DNA of 48,268 nucleotides from Desulfovibrionales bacterium. Its GTDB lineage: Bacteria > Desulfobacterota > Desulfovibrionia > Desulfovibrionales > Desulfovibrionaceae. Below, piece by piece: positions 16,182 through 25,505 of the stretch. Position 1 is the stretch's first letter. Every line of letters starts with the position of its first letter. The translations under genes and the position numbers were made by a program. The notes under the pieces were generated by a model that had not been told where the DNA came from, did no database searches, and saw nothing but the letters and a program-made list of their open reading frames with translations. The DNA is taken from NCBI GenBank assembly GCA_030156255.1, contig JASGMV010000028.1, positions 1 to 48,268 on the forward strand. The letters run 5' to 3'.

Positions 16182-17819
16182 TCAAAAGGCCTCCACCAGA
16201 TTGGAGAACTTGACGACGCTCTTCTTCAGAATGTGGCGGTGCTGCAGGGCGATCTGGCCGAGGATCCAGGCGGCGCGTTCATACAGACCGGTCACCTGCA
16301 GAGCGGCGACGCGCTCCTTGGGGTCCATGCCTTGGTCCCGCGACAGGTAGTTTCGCCGAAGCCGCTGCATGCCGGCCCGCTTGTCGTCCGTCATCACCAG
16401 CAACGCGTCGAGGTTGTCCGGATCTTGAGATTCGGACGCCTCGCAGGCCTCGAGCAAAATGAGTTCAAGCCCCTCCACAAGCACGTCCTTGAGCTGAGCG
16501 CCGGCCGAGTCCGGAGACATGTTGTCAAAGGCCCGGGTCATGTCCTCCAAAACGTCATCCAGAGACTCCAGCAAACTCTGGCGATTCAAACAACTCAAGG
16601 CCTGCTCCGTAATCCCGTGACCGTGCCGCATTTCCAGCAACGAGCCGATAAACCTGCGCACCTCCTGGGAAACGGATAAAAACGCCTCGCGGATGGTGCG
16701 CAAAGCGTCCTCAAGATCCTGGGTCTTGCCTGCGCGCATGTAATGGAAATAATGCGTTAATTGCCGCAGCAGGCGAGCCTGCTCCTGCTCGACGAGTTCA
16801 ATGGCGATTTCCGGCGTGTCGAGCGTCTTGTAGCGCAAGTGCACGACCTGGGACCATTGCTCCTCGGGCGTGGGGGGCCAAAAACGCTTCAGCACGCGGA
16901 CGTATTGCCGCGAAACCAGGCTCAGCGGAACAATAGGCGCCAGATTGAGCAGGAAAAACACGCTGGCCAGATTGAGCTCCAGGTTATGGCTCACCCTCAT
17001 CGCCAGCGACAACACCAGGGGCGTGTCCAGATAGGTTTCAACAAAGAACAGCGGTACGAAAATAAGCAACGCGCTCATGGTGATCAGAATATTGGCCATG
17101 ACCATCTGCTTGGAGGTTCCCTGGAACTGCTGCGCCGAAAACAGCGTGGAGGCCGTGCCGCCCAAGGCGCCGCCATAGATGAAGATGACGGCCTGCTCGG
17201 GCGTGCAGACGCCGTTGCTCGCCAGCGTGATCCCCAAAATGGTCGCCGCGGGAAAGGAATTGCACAAGGCGGCCGTCAACGCCCCGATGAAAAACGCGGC
17301 GATGTAGGACTCCAGGCCCATGGTTGCGATGCTCGCGACCCAGTGGATGCGCAGGAGGTCGTCGCAGCCGTTCCTGACCATGGCGAGCCCCAGGTACAAC
17401 AACGCCAGTCCGAAAACGGCCAGAGACACGGTTCGGCGTTTCTGGTTCTTGTCGAACGCGTAGATCAGACCGGCCAGCCCCATGAGCAGAATGATGCCGG
17501 AATTCAGGTTGACCAGGGCCAGAAGAACGATCAGGCATGTCCCGATGTGCCCCCAGAACGTCACGATCAACGCTTCGCGCACATCGATGGTGCCGACGGA
17601 GACGTGGCTCGCCAGAATCTGGGAAAGAACGGAAATGGATTGGCAAACGGCGCCGGCGAAAATGCTGATGCCGGCCGTTTTGGTGCGCACGCCGGCCCAT
17701 CGCGCCAGCAAAACGCGGAACTTGTCGGACAGCAAGCCGCTCAGACTGGAGGACAGCATGGTCATACCGGCGAAAAACACGCCGATCCCGCCGAGAAAAT
17801 AAGCAACAGTTTGAATCAA
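16182..17819 (-). CDS. Na/Pi-cotransporter family membrane protein with PhoU-like tail
   Basis: 545 residues. The N-terminal half carries about eight to ten membrane segments in two inverted parts typical of the NptA/YjbB family; the C-terminal 200 residues are helical and PhoU-like (EQEQARLLRQLTHYFHYM onward). The family's QSSSA motifs are altered: AVCQSISVLSQ in the first repeat and ALCNSFPAATIL in the second, so ion coupling and substrate are uncertain. Start is TTG with AGGAGG five bases upstream. Convergent with the NeuB-like gene over 19 bases and divergent from lepA. Confidence 0.8.
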   Translation of the reverse strand: MIQTVAYFLGGIGVFFAGMTMLSSSLSGLLSDKFRVLLARWAGVRTKTAGISIFAGAVCQSISVLSQILASHVSVGTIDVREALIVTFWGHIGTCLIVLLALVNLNSGIILLMGLAGLIYAFDKNQKRRTVSLAVFGLALLYLGLAMVRNGCDDLLRIHWVASIATMGLESYIAAFFIGALTAALCNSFPAATILGITLASNGVCTPEQAVIFIYGGALGGTASTLFSAQQFQGTSKQMVMANILITMSALLIFVPLFFVETYLDTPLVLSLAMRVSHNLELNLASVFFLLNLAPIVPLSLVSRQYVRVLKRFWPPTPEEQWSQVVHLRYKTLDTPEIAIELVEQEQARLLRQLTHYFHYMRAGKTQDLEDALRTIREAFLSVSQEVRRFIGSLLEMRHGHGITEQALSCLNRQSLLESLDDVLEDMTRAFDNMSPDSAGAQLKDVLVEGLELILLEACEASESQDPDNLDALLVMTDDKRAGMQRLRRNYLSRDQGMDPKERVAALQVTGLYERAAWILGQIALQHRHILKKSVVKFSNLVEAF

Positions 17820-17985
17820 CGGGGCCTCCTGTCATGTGCTCGGATAGCACGGAGCCACTGATTGAGCAACGGCGTCCGCAGTCTCCCGGAAAGTTTGCCC
17901 GGCGCGCCATGGACACTCCAGGGGAAATGCCGTACAAGTGCTTCGCCTCTGCAAGTCTCACTGCAGCGCGCACTCCATATGACAA

Positions 17986-18000
17986 AAAGGCAGCGCCTTT
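17986..18000 (+). promoter_or_regulatory. hairpin directly before an SD-less lepA start
   Basis: AAAGGC-AGC-GCCTTT ends three bases before the lepA ATG. No purine-rich ribosome site is evident between it and the start. The arrangement may affect initiation; function inferred only from position. Confidence 0.3.
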
Positions 18001-18003
18001 GCC

Positions 18004-19809
18004 ATGACGCGTAAGGAACAAATCCGTAACTTCAGTATTATCGCCCACATCGACCACGGCAAATCCACCCTGGCGGACCGGATTCTTGAACTGACCGGCC
18101 TGGTCTCCGAACGCGAACGGCGGGAGCAATACCTGGACCGGATGGAGCTGGAGCGCGAACGGGGCATCACCATCAAGGCGCAAACCGTTCGAATCCCGTA
18201 CAAGACCTCCAGCGGCGAATACATCCTCAACCTCATCGACACCCCGGGGCACGTGGACTTTTCCTACGAAGTCTCCCGCAGCCTTGCGGCCTGCGAAGGC
18301 GCGCTCCTGGTCGTGGACGCGACCCAAGGCGTGGAGGCCCAGACCCTCGCCAACGTCTTCCTGGCCTTGGACCACGACTTGGTGGTGGTTCCCGTCCTGA
18401 ACAAGATCGACCTGCCGAGCGCCGACCCGATCCGGGTTCTGGAGGAGATCGAGGACATCATCGGCCTCGACTGCGAAAACGCCCTGATGGTCAGCGCCAA
18501 GACCGGCGAAAACGTGGACAAGGTGCTGGAGCGCATCGTCACCGACCTGCCGGCGCCCCAAGGCGATGAAAACGCCCCGCTGCGGGCGCTCATTTTCGAC
18601 TCCTGGTACGACTCCTACCAAGGCGTCGTGGTCCTTTTCCGTGTCCTGGACGGCTCGCTCTCCTTAGGCGAAAAATTCATGGTCCACTCCACGAAGGATG
18701 TCTTCGAGGTCACCAAGCTGGGTGTCTTCTCTCCGGACGCCAAGGACATCAAACGGCTCGGCCCCGGCGAGGTGGGTTTTTTGTGCGCCTCCATGAAGGA
18801 CCTGGACGACGCGCCCGTGGGCGACACCCTCACCAAGCCGGACCGGCCGACGGACAAGCCGTTTCCCGGCTTCAAAAAGATCAAACCCATGGTGTTCTGC
18901 GGGCTGTACCCTTCGGAGCCTGCGGAATACGAGCCGCTGAAGGCCGCCCTCGAACGGCTGAACCTCAACGACGCGGCCTTCACCTTCGACCCCGAGACCT
19001 CCATGGCTCTGGGCTTCGGCTTCCGTTGCGGCTTTCTCGGCCTGTTGCACATGGAGATCATCCAGGAGCGGCTGGAGCGCGAATTCCAGGCCAACCTCAT
19101 CGCCACGGCCCCGTCCGTGGTTTATCAGGTCGAATTGCTGGACGGCTCGACCGTGTTCGTGGACAACCCGCACAAGCTGCCGGACACCCAGGAAACGGCG
19201 GCCGTTCTGGAGCCTTTCGTGCGCATGGAGATCCACGTGCCCAATGAATACGTGGGCGCGGTGCTGGCCCTGTGCGAGGAAAAGCGGGGCATCCAGAAAA
19301 ACATCGCCTACCACGGCGTCAGCCGCGTCATCATCACCTACGAGTTGCCGTTTTCGGAAGTCATGTACGACTTCTTCAACAAGCTCAAATCCCAGACCAG
19401 GGGCTACGCCTCCCTGGACTACGAAGTCATCGACTACCGGCCGGCCGACTTGGTCAAGCTGGACATTTTGATCAACGGCGACCCGGTGGACGCATTCTCC
19501 ATCATCTGCCACCGGGACAACGCCTACCGGATGGGGCGCAGCCTCGCGCTCAGGCTCAAACGGGCCATCCCGCGCCAGATGTTCGAAGTGATCATCCAGG
19601 CGGCGCACGGCCGCAAGATCATCGCCAAGGAGCGCGTCCCCCCCTTCCGCAAGAACGTCATCGCCAAATGCTACGGCGGCGACATCACACGAAAACGCAA
19701 GCTGCTGGAAAAGCAAAAAGAAGGCAAGCGCCGCATGAAGCGAATGGGCAATGTGGAGATTCCGCAGGAGGCCTTTATGGCCGTGCTCAAAACCTCGGAG
19801 GAGGACTGA
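18004..19809 (+). CDS. lepA: elongation factor 4
   Basis: 601-residue translational GTPase that back-translocates stalled ribosomes. G domain at the N-terminus with AHIDHGKST (G1), RGITI (G2), DTPGHVDF (G3) and NKIDLPSA (G4). Domains II, III and V follow, and the LepA-specific C-terminal domain includes [19 protein letters not shown]. Length is standard. A typical Shine-Dalgarno is not visible before the ATG; a small hairpin stands there instead. It is followed at 30 bases by lepB, the usual lepA-lepB order. Confidence 0.97.
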   Translation: MTRKEQIRNFSIIAHIDHGKSTLADRILELTGLVSERERREQYLDRMELERERGITIKAQTVRIPYKTSSGEYILNLIDTPGHVDFSYEVSRSLAACEGALLVVDATQGVEAQTLANVFLALDHDLVVVPVLNKIDLPSADPIRVLEEIEDIIGLDCENALMVSAKTGENVDKVLERIVTDLPAPQGDENAPLRALIFDSWYDSYQGVVVLFRVLDGSLSLGEKFMVHSTKDVFEVTKLGVFSPDAKDIKRLGPGEVGFLCASMKDLDDAPVGDTLTKPDRPTDKPFPGFKKIKPMVFCGLYPSEPAEYEPLKAALERLNLNDAAFTFDPETSMALGFGFRCGFLGLLHMEIIQERLEREFQANLIATAPSVVYQVELLDGSTVFVDNPHKLPDTQETAAVLEPFVRMEIHVPNEYVGAVLALCEEKRGIQKNIAYHGVSRVIITYELPFSEVMYDFFNKLKSQTRGYASLDYEVIDYRPADLVKLDILINGDPVDAFSIICHRDNAYRMGRSLALRLKRAIPRQMFEVIIQAAHGRKIIAKERVPPFRKNVIAKCYGGDITRKRKLLEKQKEGKRRMKRMGNVEIPQEAFMAVLKTSEED

Positions 19810-19839
19810 GGCCGCGCGGCGCGACCCAAGGACCACGCT

Positions 19840-20439
19840 ATGACTCCCAATGCATTGAAAACTTTAAAGGAATACGGCGAAGCCCTGTTTATCGCCCTGA
19901 TTCTGGCCTTTGTCATCCGTTCTTTCGTTGTCCAGGCGTTCAAAATTCCGTCGGGCTCCATGCTCCAGACGCTTCAGATCGGCGACCACTTGCTGGTGAA
20001 CAAATTCATTTACGGGCTGAAACTTCCGTTCACCGACATCATCATGGTTCCGGTGAGCGACCCGAAATTCCAGGACATCATCGTCTTCGAGTATCCGGAA
20101 GATCCCTCCAAGGACTTCATCAAGCGGGTGATCGGAACGCCCGGCGACACCATCTCCATCAAGGACAAGGTGGTGTACCGCAACGGCAAGTCCCTCAACG
20201 AACCCTATACGCAGCACACCTCGTCCAACATCATCCCCATCCGCGACAATATGGCGGAAATCACCGTGCCGACCGGAAAATACTTCGTCATGGGCGACAA
20301 CCGCGACAACTCCCACGACTCCAGATTCTGGGGATTCGTGGACCGTGACACGATCAAAGGCAAAGCCTGGATCATTTACTGGTCATGGACCAGCCCATTC
20401 GATATCCGTTGGGGCAATATAGGAAAGCTAATCCACTGA
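19840..20439 (+). CDS. lepB: signal peptidase I
   Basis: 199 residues. Cleaves signal peptides of Sec- and Tat-exported proteins at the outer face of the inner membrane. One N-terminal membrane segment (ALFIALILAFVIRSFVVQAF, about 15-34), then catalytic S40 in IPSGSM and K95 in KDFIKRVIG. The conserved box GDNRDNSHDSRFWGFV is present near 150-165. Short form of the family. Downstream of lepA, and closed by a strong terminator. Confidence 0.96.
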   Translation: MTPNALKTLKEYGEALFIALILAFVIRSFVVQAFKIPSGSMLQTLQIGDHLLVNKFIYGLKLPFTDIIMVPVSDPKFQDIIVFEYPEDPSKDFIKRVIGTPGDTISIKDKVVYRNGKSLNEPYTQHTSSNIIPIRDNMAEITVPTGKYFVMGDNRDNSHDSRFWGFVDRDTIKGKAWIIYWSWTSPFDIRWGNIGKLIH

Positions 20440-20490
20440 CCCCATTGAACGCTTCCGGTAAAAGCCTCCGTCTCCACCAGCCTTCTTATC

Positions 20491-20530
20491 AGGGCCGAAC
20501 GCAACCTTCCGTTCGGCCCTTTGCATTTTT
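20491..20530 (+). terminator. Rho-independent terminator after lepB
   Basis: AGGGCCGAACG (20491-20501), 8-base loop, CGTTCGGCCCT (20510-20520), then TTGCATTTTT. An 11-bp perfect stem with a T-rich tail. Confidence 0.9.
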
Positions 20531-20591
20531 CGAACGATGTGCCATAAGCAAACGGACAAACGAGAACAACGCAACCCGTAAGGACAACGGC

Positions 20592-20939
20592 GTGCTCCGG
20601 TGTTTGCTGCGATCCGCTATCGTGCTTTGCCTTTTCTCTTGCAGCCCCGCCCTTCCGGTTCTCGCTCAAAGCAACACGAAAGCGGTCATAGAAATCCATC
20701 GCGCCATCTACGGCTCCCTGGAAGACGCTTCGCAACGACGCAGTTTTTGCGACGCCTCTGCGCACGTACAAAGGATATGCCAGGGCGTCCGAAGGTGCCG
20801 CCTGAAAGTGGACGACAAGATGTGCGGCGACCCAGCGCCCTCGCAAAACAAATATCTTGACGTGGAGTACTCGTGCGGCGCCGGCCACAGGATCCTCCGC
20901 GTGAACAAGGGCGGCGTGCTGATTCTGGAATGTCCCTAG
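20592..20939 (+). CDS. secreted SUEL-type (rhamnose/galactose-binding) lectin-like protein
   Basis: 115 residues with a signal peptide (MLRCLLRSAIVLCLFS... cleavage near VLA-QS). The mature part has the SUEL/galactose-binding lectin pattern: HRAIYGS, FCDASAHVQRICQGVRRCRL, KMCGDPAPSQNKYLDVEYSC. The order of Cys residues, the AxYG start, the xGDP turn and the KYLxVxYxC end all fit. These domains bind L-rhamnose or D-galactose; in bacteria they are uncommon and uncharacterised. GTG start with AAGGA nine bases upstream. The IS5-type element sits exactly in its stop codon: TAG now, TAA before insertion, so the protein is intact. Identification is by pattern, not alignment. Confidence 0.65.
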   Translation: MLRCLLRSAIVLCLFSCSPALPVLAQSNTKAVIEIHRAIYGSLEDASQRRSFCDASAHVQRICQGVRRCRLKVDDKMCGDPAPSQNKYLDVEYSCGAGHRILRVNKGGVLILECP

Positions 20940-20956
20940 ATAGTGTAGTCACGAGA
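20937..20956 (+). repeat. terminal inverted repeat of the IS5-family element, left copy with TA
   Basis: TAGATAGTGTAGTCACGAGA is the exact reverse complement of 21776-21795. The outermost TA is the target duplication. Confidence 0.9.
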
Positions 20957-21434
20957 TAGAGGCCCATAAAAATATACATCTGATTTGGACAGCGGCCAGG
21001 AACGATGATGTGTTTTTAGCGTACCGAGTTGCGATACCGCACCATCGCTTGAGATGAAGGAAGGCATTTTCGACCAAGTGTCGTATTTTATAAAGATATT
21101 CATCGTAATCACGAGGTGTCTTCCTGTTCTTTTTGGGAGGTATAACGGGCTCCATCCCTTGCGAGAAGGCCTTCTGGATTATGCCTTCGGCGTCGTATCC
21201 TCTGTCAGCCAATAGATACTGTGCCTCAATGCCGTCGATCAACGCAATTGCCTGCGTACAATCTGCTGTTGTACCTTGTGTAATAACAACCCTGACCGGC
21301 ATACCATGCGCGTCCACGGCCAAATGTATTTTTGTGTTGAGCCCCCTTTTGTGCGGCTCATGTCCTGGTTCCCGCCCTTTGCGCCAGCTGCATGCGGGTG
21401 AACTTTGCAATGGCTGGCGTCGATCATAAGCCAT
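20949..21434 (-). CDS. IS5-family transposase, OrfB part
   Basis: C-terminal part of the DDE transposase, made as a fusion with OrfA through a -1 frameshift at the AAAAGGGGG run. The coherent sequence starts around GLNTKIHLAVDAHGMPVRVV; residues before it are read out of the coding frame. The second catalytic Asp is in YLLADRGYDAEGI, the Glu in HLVENAFLHLKRW, and the conserved RYxK follows (IATRYAK). The stop lies within the inverted repeat. The listed start at 21434 is the first in-frame ATG and may not be used. Confidence 0.8.
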   Translation of the reverse strand: MAYDRRQPLQSSPACSWRKGREPGHEPHKRGLNTKIHLAVDAHGMPVRVVITQGTTADCTQAIALIDGIEAQYLLADRGYDAEGIIQKAFSQGMEPVIPPKKNRKTPRDYDEYLYKIRHLVENAFLHLKRWCGIATRYAKNTSSFLAAVQIRCIFLWASIS

Positions 21435-21715
21435 TCATAGTCAGGTTCATCTATCAAAATTTCCAGCAATTTTTCCCAAATTCCCGCGTCGCGCCATCGG
21501 ATGAAACGACGATGAGTGTTGCTCCATCCTCCATAATCAGGAGGGAGATCACGCCAGGGAGCCCCAGTGCGCATGATCCAAAAGACTGCGTTGATAAATT
21601 GCCTGTTGTCCTGAGCTATTCCCCCCCAACTGCCTTTTCTTCCAGGCAAATGTGGCTCAAGTTTTTCCCAAACTTCGTCAGAGATGTCGTGCCTTCTGTG
21701 GGCTGGTCCTGACAT
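21239..21715 (-). CDS. IS5-family transposase, OrfA part
   Basis: N-terminal part of the transposase. MSGPAHRRHDISDEVWEKLEPHLPGR opens with the helix-turn-helix region of the IS427 group. The first catalytic Asp is in WLMIDASHCKVHPHAAGAKGG. After SRTKGG the zero frame no longer resembles transposases, which is where the shift to orfB occurs. GCGAGGTTGCC precedes the ATG; a further in-frame ATG nine codons upstream lacks a ribosome site. Confidence 0.85.
   Translation of the reverse strand: MSGPAHRRHDISDEVWEKLEPHLPGRKGSWGGIAQDNRQFINAVFWIMRTGAPWRDLPPDYGGWSNTHRRFIRWRDAGIWEKLLEILIDEPDYEWLMIDASHCKVHPHAAGAKGGNQDMSRTKGGSTQKYIWPWTRMVCRSGLLLHKVQQQIVRRQLR
21342..21350 (-). other. programmed -1 frameshift (slippery) site of the IS
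   Basis: On the minus strand ACAAAAGGGGGCTC is read ACA-AAA-GGG-GGC in orfA and AAA-AGG-GGG-CTC in orfB. The A4-G5 run permits slippage by one base and joins the two halves at TKGG/RGLNTK, which restores the family sequence. Confidence 0.7.
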
Positions 21716-21818
21716 GGCAACCTCGCTTTGTTTGAAGGGCAAGCGAAGTATGCCACAAAATCAAACTCTAGACAATCTCGTGACTACACTATCTAAAGCA
21801 ATTTTGGATTGATAAAAA

Positions 21819-21848
21819 CTGGGGAAAGAGAAAAAAACCTTTCCCCAG
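21819..21848. repeat. hairpin upstream of comM, former 3' flank of the lectin gene
   Basis: CTGGGGAAAG (21819-21828) and CTTTCCCCAG (21839-21848), a 10-bp perfect stem followed by a pyrimidine-rich run. Before the IS insertion it lay about 25 bases after the lectin stop, so it may be that gene's terminator. Confidence 0.45.
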
Positions 21849-21991
21849 CCCCTATCTCTTTTCCCCAAAACATTTCTGAAAGAGAGGACCCACCGGCCGG
21901 GAAGCGAGCCTTTCTCCCCAGGGTTGCTTCAAGCCTGCGACGCGGGAGCCCGCGCCTTTACACGCAGGCCTGGAGCCGATATGCCCAGACC

Positions 21992-23533
21992 ATGCTTGCG
22001 AAAACTCGCTGCGCCGCATTATTCGGCGTCGACGCCTGCACCGTGGTCCTGGAGGTGGACTTCTCCCGCTCCGGCATGCCGGCGTTCACCATGGTGGGAC
22101 TGCCCGAAGCCGCGGTGCGGGAGAGCAAGGAGCGCGTGTTTTCCGCTTTGCGCAACGCCGGACTCAAGCTCCCCCCGGCCCGCATCACCGTGAACCTGGC
22201 CCCGGCGGACATTCGCAAGGAAGGCAGCGCCTTCGATCTGCCCCTGGCCGTCGGCCTGCTCGCCGCGGCGGGACACCTGGATCCGGCTCAGACCGAAGGC
22301 TATTTTTTCGCGGGCGAACTTTCCCTCACCGGCGCCGTCAAGCCCATCCCCGGCGCCTTGCCTATCGCCCTGCGAGCCAGGGACGAAAAAGCTCGGGGAC
22401 TGATCCTGGCGACGGACAACGCCCCCGAGGCCGCGGTTGCGCAAGGCTTGCCGGTCTTGGGCGCCGGGTCTCTCAGTCAGGTCGTCGCGCATCTGTCGGG
22501 TCTGGAGCCCTTGGAGCCGGCGAGCGTCGATATCGACGCATTATGGGAGCAGGAGCAGCGCCACGGCCTGGATTTCTCCGAGGTCAAGGGGCAGGAGCAC
22601 GCTTTGCGGGCCATAGAAATCGCCGCAGCCGGGGCGCACAATCTCCTGTTCATCGGCCCGCCGGGCAGCGGCAAGACCATGCTCGCCCGCCGCATTCCAA
22701 CGGTGTTGCCGCCTCTGAGCTTCGACGAGGCGCTGGAGGTGACCAAAATCTACAGCGTGGCAGGCCGGCTGCGCCGCGACAAGGCGTTGCTGGCCGTCCG
22801 TCCCTTTCGCGCTCCCCACCACACCATTTCCGACGCCGGCCTCATCGGCGGAGGCCAACATCCCAAGCCCGGGGAAGTCTCCCTAGCCCATTGCGGCGTG
22901 CTCTTCCTGGACGAACTGCCCGAATTCAAAAAGCACGTCCTGGAGGTTTTGCGCCAACCCTTGGAGGACGGGCAGGTCACCATCGCCCGGGCGGCCATGT
23001 CCCTGAGCTACCCCGCCGGATTCATGCTTGTGGCGGCCATGAACCCCTGCCCCTGCGGTTACTATACGGACGACAACCATCCCTGCACCTGTTCGCCGGC
23101 GGCCAGACAGCGCTACCAGTCCCGGCTGTCCGGGCCGCTGCTCGACCGCATCGACCTCCAGGTGGAGGTCCCGGCCGTGCCGTACAAAGACCTGAAACAG
23201 ACGCGGGGAAGCACGGACTCGGCGACCATGCGGGCCCGCATCCAGCAGGCCAGAAAGATCCAGGCAAAACGCTACGCAGGGGAAGGGATTCTGACCAACC
23301 ACCAACTCTCCGGCGGGCTGGAGGAGCGCCACTGTCCCCTGACCAGCGCGGAGCACGACTTCCTGGAGCGGGCCGTGCGCACCTTGGGACTGTCGGCGCG
23401 GGCGTTCTCACGCATCCGGCGCATCGCCCGGACCATCGCCGACCTCCAGGGCGTCGAGCGCATCGAGGTCCCCCACTTGGCCGAGGCCGTCAATTATCGA
23501 ATCATGGACCGCCGCCGCGGAGGCGACGCCTGA
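21992..23533 (+). CDS. comM: YifB/ComM family Mg-chelatase-like AAA+ ATPase
   Basis: 513 residues. ComM/YifB is a hexameric helicase that promotes branch migration during natural transformation and recombination. The N-terminal ChlI-type domain (about 1-170) has [16 protein letters not shown] and [15 protein letters not shown]. The AAA+ core has Walker A at 222-229 (GPPGSGKT) and Walker B in [12 protein letters not shown] four-Cys zinc site is seen in [20 protein letters not shown]. Start ATG chosen at [15 protein letters not shown], where family similarity begins; upstream in-frame codons look non-coding. The IS5 element lies 198 bases upstream. Confidence 0.93.
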   Translation: MLAKTRCAALFGVDACTVVLEVDFSRSGMPAFTMVGLPEAAVRESKERVFSALRNAGLKLPPARITVNLAPADIRKEGSAFDLPLAVGLLAAAGHLDPAQTEGYFFAGELSLTGAVKPIPGALPIALRARDEKARGLILATDNAPEAAVAQGLPVLGAGSLSQVVAHLSGLEPLEPASVDIDALWEQEQRHGLDFSEVKGQEHALRAIEIAAAGAHNLLFIGPPGSGKTMLARRIPTVLPPLSFDEALEVTKIYSVAGRLRRDKALLAVRPFRAPHHTISDAGLIGGGQHPKPGEVSLAHCGVLFLDELPEFKKHVLEVLRQPLEDGQVTIARAAMSLSYPAGFMLVAAMNPCPCGYYTDDNHPCTCSPAARQRYQSRLSGPLLDRIDLQVEVPAVPYKDLKQTRGSTDSATMRARIQQARKIQAKRYAGEGILTNHQLSGGLEERHCPLTSAEHDFLERAVRTLGLSARAFSRIRRIARTIADLQGVERIEVPHLAEAVNYRIMDRRRGGDA

Positions 23534-23571
23534 GCGTCCTCTCCGCAACCGAAAGGACAAGGAGCAACACG

Positions 23572-24171
23572 ATGCACATCGCCCGATACAGCCGCGCCTT
23601 CTGCGCCCTCGCCTTCGCCGCGGTTCTGCTGCTGGCCCTCGCCGCCCCGGCCGCCGCAGCACAGAGCCAGCTTCCCATGGTCACACTGCAAACCACCATG
23701 GGAGACATCGAAATCGAACTCTTCCCGGACAAGGCCCCCAAAACCGTGGACAACTTTCTCCAATACGTTCGCGACGGTTTCTACGACGGGACCATCTTCC
23801 ATCGCGTCATCGACGGCTTCATGATCCAGGGTGGCGGACTGGGTCAGGACATGCGCCCCAAACCCGCCCGGGCGCCCATTCCCAACGAAGCGGACAACGG
23901 CCTGCGCAACACGGCCTACTCTGTGGCCATGGCCCGCACGTCCGCGCCGCATTCCGCGGCCTCGCAATTTTTCATCAACCTGAAGGACAACGATTTTCTC
24001 AATTTCCGGTCCCGCACCGCGGCCGGTTACGGCTACGCCGTGTTCGGCCGGGTCGTGCAAGGCCAAGACGTGGTGGACCGCATCGCCACAGTCGATACGG
24101 GAAGGCTGGGCGCCCGCCAAAACGTCCCGGTGCAACCCGTGGTTATTCTGAAAGCCGTTACGACGCCTTGA
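23572..24171 (+). CDS. ppiA: exported cyclophilin-type peptidyl-prolyl isomerase
   Basis: 199 residues. Catalyses cis-trans isomerisation of proline bonds in periplasmic proteins. A Sec signal peptide (about 1-30, ending AAAAQS) precedes the cyclophilin domain. Active-site features: [13 protein letters not shown] with the catalytic Arg and the QGG loop, and [15 protein letters not shown]. The bacterial short form lacks the eukaryotic insertion. AAGGAG eight bases before the ATG. It follows comM at 38 bases and may be cotranscribed. Confidence 0.93.
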   Translation: MHIARYSRAFCALAFAAVLLLALAAPAAAAQSQLPMVTLQTTMGDIEIELFPDKAPKTVDNFLQYVRDGFYDGTIFHRVIDGFMIQGGGLGQDMRPKPARAPIPNEADNGLRNTAYSVAMARTSAPHSAASQFFINLKDNDFLNFRSRTAAGYGYAVFGRVVQGQDVVDRIATVDTGRLGARQNVPVQPVVILKAVTTP

Positions 24172-24278
24172 CGTTTCGCCTATATGGGGATGTTGTTCCG
24201 TTTCGACTTTCCGTTTAACGACTGACAAGCTGCAGCATATCGCCGTCGGCTTCAGCATTTCTAGCACAGGGGGAAAAC

Positions 24279-25490
24279 ATGGCCGATAAGTCCGGACAAA
24301 CCATTCTCGTCGTTGAAAACAGCACCGTGCAGGCGAGAATCATCAGCGAGCACATCCAAAGCTGCACCAGCTTCCCAACCCGGATATGCGCATCTCTCGC
24401 CGATCTTCAAACCATTTTGGAAAACGGCGAAGAAAGCGTTTTTCTGGCGGTCCTGAACCTCAGCCTCAAAGACGCGCCCAACGGCGAAGCCGTGGACTAC
24501 ATCCTGTCCAAAGGCGTTCCGTGCATCGTGCTCACCGCCACGTTCAACACCGAACTGCGCAATCGCTTTCTGGAGAAAAACGTCCTCGACTACTTCGACA
24601 AGTCCAACCGGGAAGACATGGACAACATGGTGGACCTGATCGAACGGCTCTGGAGCAACCGAAACTGCAAGGTCGTCATCGCCGAGGACAGCTCCACGGC
24701 CAGACGCGTCATGCTCCGGCTGCTGCAACAACACAACTTCACCGTGCTGGAGGCGGCCAACGGCAAGGAAGCCTTGGAGCAATTGGAGCGACACCCCGAC
24801 GTGAAACTGCTCATCACGGACTATGAAATGGGAGAAATGGACGGCTTCGAGCTGGTCTCCCTCGTTCGTGAAACGCACTCCAAAGAGACCTTGGCCATCA
24901 TCGGGGTTTCGGCCCACAGCTCCGGCGCTCTGACCGCCAAATTTCTGAAAAACGGCGCCAACGACTTTTTGAACAAGCCCTTCGAAGTGGAGGAGTTCAA
25001 TTGCCGCGTGTCAAAAAATCTTAACGAAATAGATAGAATACACGCAATCAAAGAGGCGCACCAACGGGACTTCCTGGCCCCGGTCTTCAACAGAAAATAC
25101 TTCATCGAAACCGGACGCGAGCTGCACAATCAGGCCAAAGCCCAAGGGGCGAGTCTCGGCTTGGCCTTGTTCTCCATCGACGGGCTGGGCGCCGTCAACG
25201 CGCAATACGGCCTGGACGCCGGCGACGCGGCGCTCCTCCGACTGGCTGTCTGTCTGGACCACCATGCCGGCAATTGGGATATCGTGGCGAGAAACGCCAA
25301 TAAGTTTTACGTGTTGACCATTCGGCAGGGCACGGAAGACTTCGTGCAGTCCCTGGAGGCGGTCCGGGACGAGTTCGCCGCCTCGCCCGTGAGGCGCCAC
25401 CAGACGGCGTTCACGGTTCAGGCGTCTTTCGTGTACTCCGCCAAGCCCTACGAGTCCCTGGACGCCATGCTTGCGGCCCTTGAGGGGTAG
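24279..25490 (+). CDS. two-receiver response regulator with inactive GGDEF domain
   Basis: 403 residues. REC1 (about 7-125) has Asn where the phospho-acceptor Asp should be (FLAVLNLSLKDAP), so it is a pseudo-receiver. REC2 (about 130-250) is complete: acidic pair in VVIAEDS, acceptor Asp in LLITDYEMGEMDG, and Lys in LNKPFEVEE. The C-terminal domain (about 260-400) has the GGDEF fold, but the signature reads NANKF in IVARNANKFYVL, so diguanylate cyclase activity is ruled out on sequence grounds. It resembles PleD in layout. GGGGGAAAAC ribosome site. Likely a phosphorylation-dependent binding or scaffold protein. Monocistronic. Confidence 0.85.
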   Translation: MADKSGQTILVVENSTVQARIISEHIQSCTSFPTRICASLADLQTILENGEESVFLAVLNLSLKDAPNGEAVDYILSKGVPCIVLTATFNTELRNRFLEKNVLDYFDKSNREDMDNMVDLIERLWSNRNCKVVIAEDSSTARRVMLRLLQQHNFTVLEAANGKEALEQLERHPDVKLLITDYEMGEMDGFELVSLVRETHSKETLAIIGVSAHSSGALTAKFLKNGANDFLNKPFEVEEFNCRVSKNLNEIDRIHAIKEAHQRDFLAPVFNRKYFIETGRELHNQAKAQGASLGLALFSIDGLGAVNAQYGLDAGDAALLRLAVCLDHHAGNWDIVARNANKFYVLTIRQGTEDFVQSLEAVRDEFAASPVRRHQTAFTVQASFVYSAKPYESLDAMLAALEG

Positions 25491-25505
25491 CTGACTGTTG
25501 AAAAT

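Larger units (their letters stand above)
20939..21793 (-). mobile_element. IS5-family (IS427-like) insertion sequence, complete
   Basis: An 855-bp element with inverted repeats beginning GATAGTGTAGTCACGAGA at 20939 and ending with its complement at 21793. The dinucleotide TA flanks both sides (20937-20938 and 21794-21795), the target duplication of the IS427 group. It holds overlapping orfA and orfB on the minus strand joined by a slippery A/G run. Ends, catalytic residues and frames all look intact, so the insertion is probably recent. Confidence 0.9.
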
